Both the position numbers and the translations under genes were made by a program. Under the pieces are notes generated by a model that was not told the DNA's origin, searched no databases, and saw nothing but the letters and a program-made list of their open reading frames with translations. From NCBI GenBank assembly GCA_022072085.1, contig JAJVII010000012.1, positions 91,339 through 155,338 of the forward strand: 64,000 bases of DNA, given 5' to 3'. This stretch comes from Phycisphaerae bacterium. GTDB taxonomy: Bacteria > Planctomycetota > Phycisphaerae > JAJVII01. Below are positions 18,571 to 27,762 of the stretch, piece after piece; position 1 is the stretch's first letter, and each line of letters starts with the position of its first letter.

Positions 18571-19835
18571 TCCACTCCTTCGGTGCAAGGGGCCTGGCCC
18601 CGCTCCCATGTGAATTGCCCCATGAACTCCTCGACCGACAACTTGCGCATCAGCGTCTGCCATCGTCCATCCCGCTCGCGGACCACGACCGGCGGCGCCG
18701 TCCGGATGAACGGCGGCGCCGTGACCAGGGAGTAGGCGCCGACGTTGGAGAACACCAGAATGTCGCCGCGGGCGATCGGCCGGCGGCAGTCACGAAATAT
18801 CACGTCATGTTCCAGGCAGGTGAAACCGGTGACGTCCGTCGCTTCGGCGTCTTCCTCTCCGCCCCGGCCTGGCGGCCGCAGCACTTCCATCGGCAGGTTG
18901 ATCGCGTTGGGAACGATCTTGAGGTGACTGACGCTGCCGGCCGTCGCCGCTACCCGGCGTCCGGGCAGTTGTTTGACAACTTCAACCCGGCAGGCGTATT
19001 GCAGGGCGTCGGCCACCATGCCGACCCCGGGCTCCAGGATCAGTTGCGGGCCGCCTTGCGTTCCGTAGCGGGCGGCCAGGATCGGCGCAACGGCCGCCGC
19101 GTACTGCTCGAAGCCGGGCGGATCGAAGCTCAACTGCTCCAGCAGGGCGGGCGGCATGTTCCCGCAGAATCCCCCGCCCAGGTCGAGATAGCCAGGCCGG
19201 CCCTCGGGAAACAGATCATCGGCGATCCGCACCATGGCCTGTGCCCGATCGGCGTAGGCCTCGGCCGACCGGTCGAATGAAGAATGGCAGTGCAGCCCCG
19301 CCAGTCTCGCATGGGGCAACTGCCGGATCCGCCTCGCCGCCTCCTGAAGGTCGCCATTGCTTGCGCTCAGGCCGAACCGGGACGTCTTGCCCTGCCACTG
19401 CATGTCGAGGTTGCACCGCAGTCCCAGCTCTGCCGGCGGAGCGGCCCGGCCGGACAGCAGATCGGCGACGACCTCCAGTTCGTCCAGGCTGTCGATGTTG
19501 AGCATGGCGCCGCCGGACAGGGCGACGTCCAGTTCGTCGCGCGTCTTGACCGGACCGTTGAAGATGATCCGCTCGTGCGGCACGCCCAGGGTCCGGGCGA
19601 TCTGATACTCCATGCCCGAGACGACCTCGGCGTAGAGGCCCAGCCGGTCGGCCTCGACGCACAGCGCCGGCAGGTAGTTGGTCTTGTAGGAATGGCCCAG
19701 GTTCGTGTTCGGATAGTGCCCGCGGAACGCCCCCAGGAACCGCTGGACGTTGCCCCGATAGATGTCCAGCCGCCCGATGAATGCGGCCCCGCCGACGGAG
19801 TCCAACAGACTGTTCAGCTCATCCCAGGTGTACAT
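18567..19835 (-). CDS. PLP-dependent decarboxylase, alanine-racemase fold (Orn/DAP/Arg type)
   Basis: A 422-residue fold-type III PLP enzyme starting at ATG 19833-19835 (MYTWDELNSLL). The cofactor lysine is in GHSYKTNYLPALC. The glycine-rich phosphate site is YLDLGGGFCGNMP, and EPGVGMVADALQY matches the conserved EPGR-like motif. The C-terminal barrel carries CLEHDVIF and GDILVFSNVGAYSLV, where the family has the active-site Cys of C-E-x-x-D. It may make an amine or racemise an amino acid used by the neighbouring ATP-grasp ligase. Substrate cannot be told from sequence. Confidence 0.8.
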   Translation of the reverse strand: MYTWDELNSLLDSVGGAAFIGRLDIYRGNVQRFLGAFRGHYPNTNLGHSYKTNYLPALCVEADRLGLYAEVVSGMEYQIARTLGVPHERIIFNGPVKTRDELDVALSGGAMLNIDSLDELEVVADLLSGRAAPPAELGLRCNLDMQWQGKTSRFGLSASNGDLQEAARRIRQLPHARLAGLHCHSSFDRSAEAYADRAQAMVRIADDLFPEGRPGYLDLGGGFCGNMPPALLEQLSFDPPGFEQYAAAVAPILAARYGTQGGPQLILEPGVGMVADALQYACRVEVVKQLPGRRVAATAGSVSHLKIVPNAINLPMEVLRPPGRGGEEDAEATDVTGFTCLEHDVIFRDCRRPIARGDILVFSNVGAYSLVTAPPFIRTAPPVVVRERDGRWQTLMRKLSVEEFMGQFTWERGQAPCTEGVE

Positions 19836-20058
19836 GTGTCGCCTTTGCCTGCGTGCTGTCCAGCGCCAGCCGAGCCTGCATACGCCACAGGTCCGCCGAG
19901 CGGTCGGTACTGTCAAAGCCCATCGAGCGGTAGAGCGCCTGCGCCGGTTCGTTCTGCGGCGAAACGTCCAGGGACATGCTCGCCATGCCGCGAGCGAGGG
20001 CAGCGTCCACGGGACACCCGCAACGGCGGCCATCGGGACCGACCGCGGGATCGATCAA
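19819..20058 (-). pseudogene. truncated GNAT acetyltransferase, C-terminal part only
   Basis: A 79-codon frame whose TTG start (20056-20058) overlaps the aminotransferase stop, and whose end overlaps the decarboxylase start by 17 bp. Its middle reads VDAALARGMASMSLDV then SPQNEPAQALYRSMGF, the last third of a GNAT domain (the N..A..LY...GF motif). The N-terminal acetyl-CoA-binding half is missing and the adjacent upstream DNA codes for the aminotransferase, so most of the gene was deleted. It may still be translated by coupling but should have no acetyltransferase activity. The lost enzyme probably N-acylated the aminosugar made by the neighbour. Confidence 0.65.
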
Positions 20059-21161
20059 CTATTGCTTCTGCAGCAACCGGCCACCAGACCGCAGATGCGG
20101 TCGATCTGGTCGGTCGGCAGGTTGTGGTAGAGCGGCATGCAGAGGATGCGGCTGGCGATGTCTTCGGCGATCGAAAGGTCGCCGCGCGGGGCCTTGGCGT
20201 AGGCCGGCGTCTTGTGCAGCGCGGGGTGGAAGTAACGCCGCGGGTGGATGCCCTGGGCCGCCAGGACGTCCACCACGGCCAGCGCCGTCTTCTCCGACGG
20301 CAGCAGCACCGGCATGTAGCTGTAGTTGTATTCGTCCGGATGGAAAGCCTGGAACCGCAGCCCGGCTGCGCCAGCCAGCGACCGCTGATAGTGCCGATAG
20401 AGTTCGCGCCGGCGGGCGATCACCGCATCCAGGTGGCCGAGGTTGGCCAGGCCCAGGGCGGCGTGGATCTCGGTCATCTTGGCGTTGGTGCCGTCGTCGC
20501 TGAGTTCCTTGGCCTGGTCGTGGCCGAAGAAGCGGAACTGCCGCAGGCGGGCGTCCAGCCGGTCGTCGCGGGTGAAGCAGGCGCCGCCCTCGCAGGTGTT
20601 GAACAGCTTGGTCGCGTGGAAGCTGGTGCAGGAGATGTCGCCCCAGTCCATCACGCTTCGGCCGGACGCCTGCACGCACATGGCGTGGGCAGCGTCGTAG
20701 ATCACCTTCAGCCCGCGCTCGGCGGCGAGGGACTCGATGGCCGCCACGTCGCACGGGGCGCTGAAGACGTGCACCGGCATGATGCCGACCGTCTGGTCGG
20801 TGATCGCCTCGGCGATCCGGACCGGGTCCAGGTTCCAGGTGTCCGGGTCGATGTCCGCAAAGACCGGCGTGCAGTATTCCCACGCGATGGAACTGGCCGT
20901 GGCGGCGTAGGTGAACGGCGTGGTGATGATCTGGCCGTGCAGGTCCAGCGCCCGGATGGCCAGTTGCAGGGCCAGCGTGCCGTTGCCCAGGCAGACAGTC
21001 TGCTTCACGCCCAGCCGGCGCGAGACCTCGGCCTCCAGCCGCTGGAGCAGCGGGCCGTTGTGGGTCATCACGCCGCTGTCCCATATCTGGCGGAGATAGG
21101 GGGTGAATTCGTCCAGCGGCGCCAGCGACGGTTGGGTGACGAAGATGGGGCGATCAGCCAT
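20055..21161 (-). CDS. DegT/DnrJ/EryC1/StrS-type sugar aminotransferase
   Basis: A 368-residue PLP aminotransferase starting at ATG 21159-21161 (MADRPIFVTQPSL). The fold-type I landmarks are GNGTLALQLAIRAL, TTPFTYAATASSI, DAAHA for the PLP ring, and the cofactor lysine in SFHATKLFNTCEGG. It aminates a keto group of a nucleotide-linked 6-deoxy sugar. The start overlaps the ketoreductase stop by 8 bp. With the 2,3-dehydratase and ketoreductase genes it points to an amino-2,6-dideoxy or related sugar; C-3 versus C-4 amination is not decided by sequence alone. Confidence 0.9.
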   Translation of the reverse strand: MADRPIFVTQPSLAPLDEFTPYLRQIWDSGVMTHNGPLLQRLEAEVSRRLGVKQTVCLGNGTLALQLAIRALDLHGQIITTPFTYAATASSIAWEYCTPVFADIDPDTWNLDPVRIAEAITDQTVGIMPVHVFSAPCDVAAIESLAAERGLKVIYDAAHAMCVQASGRSVMDWGDISCTSFHATKLFNTCEGGACFTRDDRLDARLRQFRFFGHDQAKELSDDGTNAKMTEIHAALGLANLGHLDAVIARRRELYRHYQRSLAGAAGLRFQAFHPDEYNYSYMPVLLPSEKTALAVVDVLAAQGIHPRRYFHPALHKTPAYAKAPRGDLSIAEDIASRILCMPLYHNLPTDQIDRICGLVAGCCRSNS

Positions 21162-22119
21162 GGGCGACCTCGCGCAGTCGGGTTTGGTAATCGGCTTGCC
21201 GCTGAATCGTCTCGTAGGACGCGTCGAACCGCCCCGAAGCAACCGTGGCGGCGAAATGCTGCCACATGTTCCGGTAGTAATGGTCGGACGGCAGCACGCG
21301 CTGCTCGGACCGGTCCTGCCACTCCAGTTGCAACGTCGGGCGGAAGTCCGGAGGCGGGGTAAAGAACCGCCCGGCCGTCAGCTTGCCCTTTGTGCCCAGC
21401 AGTTCCACCGAGCACTGGTAGTAGGAGTCAAAGCCGAAGTAGCACTGGGCCGCCACTTCGCCCGGGCCGACCAGCGTGGCCGAACCGGCCAGGTCCACGC
21501 CTCGCCGCGGATCCGTCTCCAACGTGGCCGCAGTGAGCGTCAGGTCTGGCCCCAGGAAATGCTGGGCCGCCTTGAGGACGTAGCCGCCGGCGTCCAGCAA
21601 GGCGCCGCCGCCCAGGGCCGCGTCGTATCGGAAGTTATCCGGCGGCAGCGGCGGGAAAGAGAAGGTCGCCCGGACCAGCCTGAGGTCGCCCAGCTCGCCT
21701 GCTGCTACGATCTGGTCGATCGACCGCGTCTGGCTGTGCAGCGGGAACAGATAGTTCTCCATGACGCAGCAACGGTGCTGTCGGGCCAGGGCCAGCAATT
21801 CGCCAGCCGTCCCCGCGTCGGCGGCGAAGGACTTCTCCACCAGCAGGTGCTTGCCGGACCGCAGGGCCTTGTCGATCCACTCCGGATGCAGGCCTGTCGG
21901 CAGGGGCATGTAGACCGCGTCGATGTCGTCACGATCCAGCAGGGCCGCGTAGCCGACGACCGGCTCGCCGCCGAACTCGCGGGCGAACTGGGCCGCCTTC
22001 GACTCGGTGCGGCTGGCGACGGCGACCAGGCGGACGCCCTCGGCCAGGCGCATCGCAGGGATCATTGCCCTGCGGGCGATGGCGGCGCAACCCATCACGC
22101 CGACTCTCAGTTCCGCCAT
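21154..22119 (-). CDS. Gfo/Idh/MocA oxidoreductase, likely sugar C-3 ketoreductase
   Basis: A 321-residue NAD(P)-dependent oxidoreductase. The N-terminal Rossmann motif is LRVGVMGCAAIARRAMIPAM. The catalytic EKS motif in HLLVEKSFAADAG takes the place of the usual EKP, and LLDAGGYVLKAAQHFLG is the substrate-binding helix with the conserved D..GGY signature. Members such as KijD10-type enzymes reduce the 3-keto group formed by NDP-hexose 2,3-dehydratases, and such a dehydratase gene lies directly upstream. The order fits one biosynthetic run. Confidence 0.85.
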   Translation of the reverse strand: MAELRVGVMGCAAIARRAMIPAMRLAEGVRLVAVASRTESKAAQFAREFGGEPVVGYAALLDRDDIDAVYMPLPTGLHPEWIDKALRSGKHLLVEKSFAADAGTAGELLALARQHRCCVMENYLFPLHSQTRSIDQIVAAGELGDLRLVRATFSFPPLPPDNFRYDAALGGGALLDAGGYVLKAAQHFLGPDLTLTAATLETDPRRGVDLAGSATLVGPGEVAAQCYFGFDSYYQCSVELLGTKGKLTAGRFFTPPPDFRPTLQLEWQDRSEQRVLPSDHYYRNMWQHFAATVASGRFDASYETIQRQADYQTRLREVAHG

Positions 22120-22135
22120 GTCGCGTGCTCCGGTT

Positions 22136-23605
22136 TCAATTCGCCTGGCGCATCGCGCCGACGCCCAGCGAGGCCATCAGGCAGCGGGCCTCGACGTTCA
22201 ACAGGTGCGAGTGCAGCACCATGTGTTTGAGGTGGTGGATGCTGATCCAGCGGCAGTTCTCGTCCGGCGGGTCGGCCCAGTCGGGATCGACCTGGACGAT
22301 CCGGTTGTGGTTGTTCTCGCGGAAGAAGCGGCCGCCCTCCTCCGATTGCAGCGTGTCGACCCAGCAGCGACCGAACGACGGATCCAAGGCCTCGGCCAGG
22401 TAGGCCGGCGGGTCGTCGGGATTCTCGTCCTGCGGGAAGCACTGGACCGTCGGCCCGATTTCCAGCACGTCCGCGTTGCCCGGCTCCAGCTTGGCCTGCA
22501 CCAGCAGTTCGGCCCGGCCCTGGCGGACCCGCAGGAAGTAGGTCATCAGCCCCACGCTCAGCGGCCGGACGATCGGCTGATACCAGGCGGGCACCTCCCG
22601 GTTGCTTGCCTCGACCCGGACGCCGATCACCTCGAACATTCGCCCCTGCTCGTGGCGGATGACCGAGTCGGTGACCTGCCAGCCGCGCATGTCGCGCGGG
22701 CGGACCGGCTCGACGGTCTGGGCGGCCAGGAAGCGCCGCCCGGCCAGCCAACGCAGGTCGGCCGCGTAGGCCGGACTGTCCACCGGTCGGGTCAGTGTGT
22801 CCATCAAGGCCGCTTCCAGCTCGCTGGTCGGCCGGGCGAGGCGGCCGGTTTCCAGACCGGCCGCCCGCTCGATGCGAGCAACGCAATGCTCGGCGTCGCC
22901 GGCGCCGGAGGCTTCGTCCGCATCAAGCGGGATGCAACTGAGCACCGTGCGGGCATCCATGTTGACCACGTTGTCCTGCCGCAGCAGCCGGAGGATCTGG
23001 CCGAGGGTCAGCCAGCAGAAGTCCTCCCGGACGGCCACCTCCTCGGTGGTTTCCACGACGATGTTGCGGTTCAACTTGCGGAAGAAGCGGCTGCCCTGTT
23101 CGCTCTGGAGCGAATCGACCAGGACCCGCCCGCGCGATCGGTCCAGGAAGTATTCCAGGTAGTGCGGCGAGCGGCCCTGGTGGATGCGCATGTAATTGCT
23201 TCGCGTGGCCTGAACTGTCGGCGAGATCTGGATGTAGTTGATGTTGCCCGGCTCCATCTTCGCCTGGGCCAGGAAGTGCAGCACGCCGTCGATCCTCTTG
23301 ACGAGGAAACCGAGGATGCCGATCTCCGGCTGGTGGAGGATCGGCTGATCCCACTCGCCCGGCCGGGGCGATTCCTGCCGGACGCGCAGGCCGTCGACGC
23401 TGAAGAACCGGCCGCTCTCGTGGCTCAGACCGCCGGTGCGCGGGTCGAACCGCCAGCGCTCCAGCCGGTCGAAGGGGACCGGCTCGATGACGAACCGGTG
23501 CTGCCGGGCCCGGTCGTCAAACCAGGCGGCGAAGGCGCCGTTGGGCATCGGGCGGCTGTCCTCGCACAGGGCCGAAGCCAGCAGATGCAGCGAGTCGCGG
23601 CTCAT
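22136..23605 (-). CDS. NDP-hexose 2,3-dehydratase
   Basis: A 489-residue protein starting at ATG 23603-23605, which overlaps the rmlA stop (ATGA). It has the internal duplication known for this family. The first half shows [36 protein letters not shown] and [13 protein letters not shown]. The second half shows [36 protein letters not shown] and [13 protein letters not shown]. The family removes water from dTDP-4-keto-6-deoxyglucose on the way to 2,6-dideoxysugars, best known from antibiotic clusters. Its partner ketoreductase follows 16 bp downstream. Confidence 0.9.
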   Translation of the reverse strand: MSRDSLHLLASALCEDSRPMPNGAFAAWFDDRARQHRFVIEPVPFDRLERWRFDPRTGGLSHESGRFFSVDGLRVRQESPRPGEWDQPILHQPEIGILGFLVKRIDGVLHFLAQAKMEPGNINYIQISPTVQATRSNYMRIHQGRSPHYLEYFLDRSRGRVLVDSLQSEQGSRFFRKLNRNIVVETTEEVAVREDFCWLTLGQILRLLRQDNVVNMDARTVLSCIPLDADEASGAGDAEHCVARIERAAGLETGRLARPTSELEAALMDTLTRPVDSPAYAADLRWLAGRRFLAAQTVEPVRPRDMRGWQVTDSVIRHEQGRMFEVIGVRVEASNREVPAWYQPIVRPLSVGLMTYFLRVRQGRAELLVQAKLEPGNADVLEIGPTVQCFPQDENPDDPPAYLAEALDPSFGRCWVDTLQSEEGGRFFRENNHNRIVQVDPDWADPPDENCRWISIHHLKHMVLHSHLLNVEARCLMASLGVGAMRQAN

Positions 23606-24486
23606 GCCCGGGCCTTCCGCTGGAGCAGGTACTCGCGGACGTAATCGAAGTAGATGCTCTTGTTGCCGGCGATCCGCTGAAGCATTTCGTCCGGGCTGAT
23701 GAAGCCCATGTGGACGGCGATCTCCTCCAGACAGGCGATCTTCAGCCCCTGCCGCTTCTCGATAGCCTGCACGAAGCTGGTGGCCTCGGCCAGGCTGTCG
23801 GGGGTGCCGGTGTCCAGCCAGGCCGTGCCGCGGCCGAGCAGGTTGACCTTCACGCGGCCCTGCTGGAGGTAGAGGTTGTTCAGCGAAGTGATCTCCAGTT
23901 CGCCTCGCGCCGACGGGGTGACCTGGGCGGCCAGGTCGCAGACCTGGCTGTCGTAGTAATACAGCCCGGTGACGGCATAGTTGCTCTTGGGCTGCTTGGG
24001 CTTTTCCTCGATGCTGACGACGTTGCGGTCCTTGTCGAACTCGACCACGCCGTAGCGCTGCGGGTCGGAGACGCGATAGCCGAACAGGACGGCCCCGCCC
24101 TGGGCGGCTGACTCGCGGGCCTTCTGGAGGCTGGGGGCCAGACCGGCCCCGAAGAAGATGTTGTCGCCCAGCACGAGGCAGCCGGGCCCGCCGGCCATGA
24201 AGTCCCGGCCGATCAGGAACGCCTGGGCCAGCCCTTCCGGCCGAGGCTGCTCGGCGTAGCCGAGCCGGATGCCCCACTGGCTGCCGTCGCCCAGCAGCTT
24301 GCGATAGAGCGGCAGGTCGGTCGGGGTGGAGATGACCAGCACCTCGCGGATGCCCGACAGCAGCAGGACGCTCAGCGGGTAGTAGATCATCGGCTTGTCG
24401 TAGACCGGCAGCAACTGCTTGCTGACGGCCGTGGTCATCGGGTAAAGCCGCGTGCCGCTGCCGCCGGCCAGGATGATGCCCTTCAT
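23602..24486 (-). CDS. rfbA: glucose-1-phosphate thymidylyltransferase
   Basis: A 294-residue enzyme starting at ATG 24484-24486 ([16 protein letters not shown]). It makes dTDP-glucose from dTTP and glucose-1-phosphate. Visible motifs are the nucleotide loop [41 protein letters not shown] and [20 protein letters not shown]; the length matches the family. It overlaps rfbB upstream and the 2,3-dehydratase downstream by 4 bp each. A functional N-terminus is certain because the motif starts at the third residue. Confidence 0.95.
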   Translation of the reverse strand: MKGIILAGGSGTRLYPMTTAVSKQLLPVYDKPMIYYPLSVLLLSGIREVLVISTPTDLPLYRKLLGDGSQWGIRLGYAEQPRPEGLAQAFLIGRDFMAGGPGCLVLGDNIFFGAGLAPSLQKARESAAQGGAVLFGYRVSDPQRYGVVEFDKDRNVVSIEEKPKQPKSNYAVTGLYYYDSQVCDLAAQVTPSARGELEITSLNNLYLQQGRVKVNLLGRGTAWLDTGTPDSLAEATSFVQAIEKRQGLKIACLEEIAVHMGFISPDEMLQRIAGNKSIYFDYVREYLLQRKARA

Positions 24487-25568
24487 CGTTTGGCTCCTTT
24501 CGGGTCGCGGCCGACGCCGAGACGCTCGCCGGCGTACTTCCCCTCGCGGATGGGCCGCCACCACCACTCGTTGTCCAGGTACCACTGCACCGTCTTGCGG
24601 ATGCCGGTGTCGAAGTTCTCACGGGCCCGCCAGCCCAGTTCGTCCTCGATCTTCGTCGCGTCGATCGCATATCGCAGATCGTGCCCGGGGCGGTCCGTGA
24701 CGAAGGTGATCAGGCCGCGATAGGGCCCGTCCGCGTGCGGGCGCAGTTCGTCCAGGATGTCGCAGATCGCCTGGACGACCTGGAGGTTCGTCCGCTCGTT
24801 GCGCCCGCCGATATTGTAGGTCTGGCCCGGCCGCCCGCGCGTGACGGCCAGCCACAGCGCCCGGGCGTGGTCCTCCACGTAGAGCCAGTCGCGGACGTTC
24901 TCGCCCTTGCCGTAGACCGGCAGCGGCTTGCGATGCAGGGCGTTGAGGATGACCAGCGGGATCAGCTTCTCGGGGAAGTGATAGGGACCGTAGTTGTTGG
25001 ACGTGTTGGTCACCAGCACCGGCAGGCCGTAGGTATGGAACCACGCCTGCACGAGGTGATCGCTGGAGGCCTTGGACGCCGAGTAGGGGCTCCGCGGGTC
25101 GTAGGGCGTCCGTTCGGTGAACAGGCCCGTCGCCCCCAGGCTGCCGTACACCTCGTCGGTCGAGATGTGGTGGAACCGGAACGCCGCCCGTGCGTCCGCC
25201 GGCAGCTTGTCCCAGTACTCCCGGGCCGCGTCCAGCATCGTATAGGTTCCGACGACATTGGTCTGGATGAACGTCGCCGGTCCGTCGATGCTGCGATCCA
25301 CGTGGCTCTCAGCCGCCAGGTGCATCACCGCGTCGGGCCGGAAGTCGGCGAAGACCGCCCCCATCGCCGGCCGATCGCAGATGTCCGCCCGCACGAACCG
25401 GTAGTTGCCCTTGCCCTCGATCTGGCGGAGCGAGGAGAGATTGCCGGCATAGGTCAGCTTGTCGACGTTGCAGACCTCCTGGCCCAGCTCGCCAACGAGA
25501 TAACGCACGACCGCCGACCCGATGAATCCCGCGCCGCCTGTCACCAGAACCCTGCGTGCCTTGTCCAT
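24483..25568 (-). CDS. rfbB: dTDP-glucose 4,6-dehydratase
   Basis: A 361-residue short-chain dehydrogenase-type enzyme starting at ATG 25566-25568. The NAD-binding loop is [14 protein letters not shown], the catalytic YxxxK is [12 protein letters not shown], and the family-specific [31 protein letters not shown] and [16 protein letters not shown] are present. It converts dTDP-glucose to the 4-keto-6-deoxy sugar, which feeds the 2,3-dehydratase encoded two genes downstream. A hairpin element that is repeated upstream of wecB lies about 45 nt before its start. The gap 25569-25833 holds no gene. Confidence 0.95.
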   Translation of the reverse strand: MDKARRVLVTGGAGFIGSAVVRYLVGELGQEVCNVDKLTYAGNLSSLRQIEGKGNYRFVRADICDRPAMGAVFADFRPDAVMHLAAESHVDRSIDGPATFIQTNVVGTYTMLDAAREYWDKLPADARAAFRFHHISTDEVYGSLGATGLFTERTPYDPRSPYSASKASSDHLVQAWFHTYGLPVLVTNTSNNYGPYHFPEKLIPLVILNALHRKPLPVYGKGENVRDWLYVEDHARALWLAVTRGRPGQTYNIGGRNERTNLQVVQAICDILDELRPHADGPYRGLITFVTDRPGHDLRYAIDATKIEDELGWRARENFDTGIRKTVQWYLDNEWWWRPIREGKYAGERLGVGRDPKGAKR

Positions 25569-25612
25569 GGGCGCTCCCTGGCTGAGCCGGACGGAACCGT
25601 CCCGGTCAGAGC

Positions 25613-25655
25613 AGACTTCGTCCCCGTCGGCTGCGCGCACGTCCGCAACGCAACC
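25613..25655 (-). promoter_or_regulatory. hairpin leader element, copy B (before rfbB)
   Basis: On the minus strand GGTTGCG (25655-25649) pairs with CGCAGCC (25635-25629), seven base pairs with one G-U. The 24 bases 25613-25636 are identical to 28886-28909, including the conserved tail GACGGGGACGAAGTCT after the stem. It lies 45 nt upstream of the rfbB start. A transcript-level signal such as an antitermination or attenuation site is likely. Confidence 0.5.
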
Positions 25656-25833
25656 CGTTCAGATCGCACAAGCTACGAACACAAATCGTCCAGCCTCCCA
25701 ACGGCCGGACGATCCAGTGCTCAAGTCACTGTCATTCATCGACGCGAAGACGCACTGCCGTGAATCAACAATCCGCACACCCGGACGGCCGGCCCGTTCC
25801 TCTGGCCCGGATCGGATCGGGCGGCGCCGTTTC

Positions 25834-27726
25834 TCAGCCATCCGCCTGCATGCCCGGGGGCAACTCGCCCCTGGCGTCGGCGTTGACCAGAGCCATCGGC
25901 TGACGGTCGCGGCATCCGTCGCGATAGACCGTCACGCCCTTGCACCGCAACTGGTAGGCCCGCCGATAGACCCGGTCGACCTGCTCGACGGTCGCCTCGC
26001 GGGGAAAGTTGATGGTCTTGGAAACGGCTGAGTCGCACGACTCCTGGAACGCCGCCTGCTGACGCAGGTGCCATTCCGGGCTGAAGTCGTGGGCGCAGAC
26101 GAAGAGTCGTCGGACCGGCTCGGGGACCTCGGCCATCTCGGCCAGCGAACCGACGCGGGCGATGCGCTCCATCAGCTCGTCGCTGTGGAAGCCGCCCGCC
26201 CGTGCAACGCGCTCGAAGACCGGATTGATCTCGATCAGCCTCTGACCGTCCATGACGTTGCGGACGAAGGCCAGCGAGAAGACCGGCTCGATGCCGGCCG
26301 AGCAGTTGGCGATGATGCTGATGGTCCCGGTGGGCGCCACCGCGGTCGAGCAGGCGTTGCGCATCTTCCGCCGGTGGACCGTCTGCCACGTCGAGCCGGG
26401 CCAGTTGGCAAAGCAGCCGCGCTGCTCAGCCAGTTCCTCGCCGGCCGCGTGGGCCTGTTCCTGCACGAAGCCCATGAACCGCCGGCCCCACTCGGCCCCC
26501 TCTTCGCTGTCGTAGGGGACGCCCAGCTTGAACAGGGCGTCGGCATAGCCCATGACCCCCAGCCCGATCTTGCGGTTGGCGTCGCACATCTCGGCGATCC
26601 GGGGCAGCGGGTAGCGGTTGGCGTCGATGACGTTGTCCAGCAGGCGGACGGCCCATCGGATCGCCTGGCCGAGACCTTCCCAATCCACTGTCGCGACGCC
26701 GGGCCCGGTGGAGTCGACGAACGCCGCGAGATTCACGCTGCCCAGGTTGCATGCCTCGTACGGCAGCAGCGGCTGCTCGCCGCAGGGATTGGTGGCCTCC
26801 ATCCGCCCGACATGCGGCGTGGGATTGGCCTGGTTGATCCGGTCGATGAAGACCACGCCCGGCTCGCCGGTGGCGTGGGCGTTGGCGACCAGCGCCCGCC
26901 AGACATCGCCGCGCGACCAGAATCGGCCGGCGGCGGCAGCGCCGGGCCCCTGGCCGTCGGCAGCAGGCAGCGAGCGGAGGTCGTACTGGTGGATGTCCAG
27001 GCTTCGCGGGAGCAGGAACCGTTCGCCCGTCCGCGGATTGCGGACGACGTGCGCGGCGTCCGGGTCGGCCAGCAGGCCCTCCATCCACTCGTCGGTGATC
27101 TTCACCGAGAGGTTGTAGTTGGTCAGGCAGGCGAGGTCCTGCTTGGCGTTGAGGAACTTGAGGATGTCAGGATGATCGACAGCCATCATCCCCATGTTGG
27201 CGCCGCGACGCAGGACGCCCCGCTGGATGGCGTTGGTCGCCTCGGAGAAGGCCTTCAGAAAACTGATCGGGCCGGACGCCGTCCCGCCGTTGCCGCTGAT
27301 GCTGTCGCCGGCCGGCCGCAACTCGTCGAAGGCGAAGCCGGTCCCGCCGCCGGCCTTCTGGATCAGGGCGGTGTCCCGGATCGACTCGAAGATCCCCTCG
27401 ACCGAGTCGGGGACCGGCAGCACAAAGCAGGCCGACAGGGTCCCAGCCTGGCGCCCGGCGTTCATCAGCGTCGGGCTGCTCGGCAGGAAGCGACGGCTGG
27501 CCATCATCCCGTAGAAGCGGCGACGCCACAGGGCCACCTCTCCGTCGTCCGCCCCGTGGATCGCTTCGACCTCGGCCAGCGTGCGGCTGACCCTGTCAAA
27601 CAGTTCCTGCGGCGTTTCGACGACCCGGCCGGTCTCGTCCTTGCGGAGGTAGCGGTCCTCCAGCACGCGCCGAGCGTTGGCTGACAACTCCGGCGCAACG
27701 GCGTTCATGTCGTCAAGAGATGTCAT
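25834..27726 (-). CDS. nrdJ: class II (adenosylcobalamin-dependent) ribonucleotide reductase, short form
   Basis: A 630-residue ribonucleoside-diphosphate reductase. Active-site residues are visible: Asn313, thiyl Cys315 and Glu317 in NPCGE, with the redox pair Cys100 (GTLSACFVLP) and Cys326 (PYEACNLGSVN). The phosphate-binding loop is APTGTISIIANCSAGIEP. The protein stops soon after VTVYRDGC, so the usual C-terminal tail with the CxxC that re-reduces the active site is absent; the 265 bp downstream do not encode it in the minus frames I read. It sits 36 bp after wecB in a polysaccharide operon, an unusual place for a DNA-precursor enzyme. Confidence 0.9.
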   Translation of the reverse strand: MTSLDDMNAVAPELSANARRVLEDRYLRKDETGRVVETPQELFDRVSRTLAEVEAIHGADDGEVALWRRRFYGMMASRRFLPSSPTLMNAGRQAGTLSACFVLPVPDSVEGIFESIRDTALIQKAGGGTGFAFDELRPAGDSISGNGGTASGPISFLKAFSEATNAIQRGVLRRGANMGMMAVDHPDILKFLNAKQDLACLTNYNLSVKITDEWMEGLLADPDAAHVVRNPRTGERFLLPRSLDIHQYDLRSLPAADGQGPGAAAAGRFWSRGDVWRALVANAHATGEPGVVFIDRINQANPTPHVGRMEATNPCGEQPLLPYEACNLGSVNLAAFVDSTGPGVATVDWEGLGQAIRWAVRLLDNVIDANRYPLPRIAEMCDANRKIGLGVMGYADALFKLGVPYDSEEGAEWGRRFMGFVQEQAHAAGEELAEQRGCFANWPGSTWQTVHRRKMRNACSTAVAPTGTISIIANCSAGIEPVFSLAFVRNVMDGQRLIEINPVFERVARAGGFHSDELMERIARVGSLAEMAEVPEPVRRLFVCAHDFSPEWHLRQQAAFQESCDSAVSKTINFPREATVEQVDRVYRRAYQLRCKGVTVYRDGCRDRQPMALVNADARGELPPGMQADG

Positions 27727-27762
27727 GGGTTGGCCCGCCCCCCGAGTCTCTCTATCGTGCGG

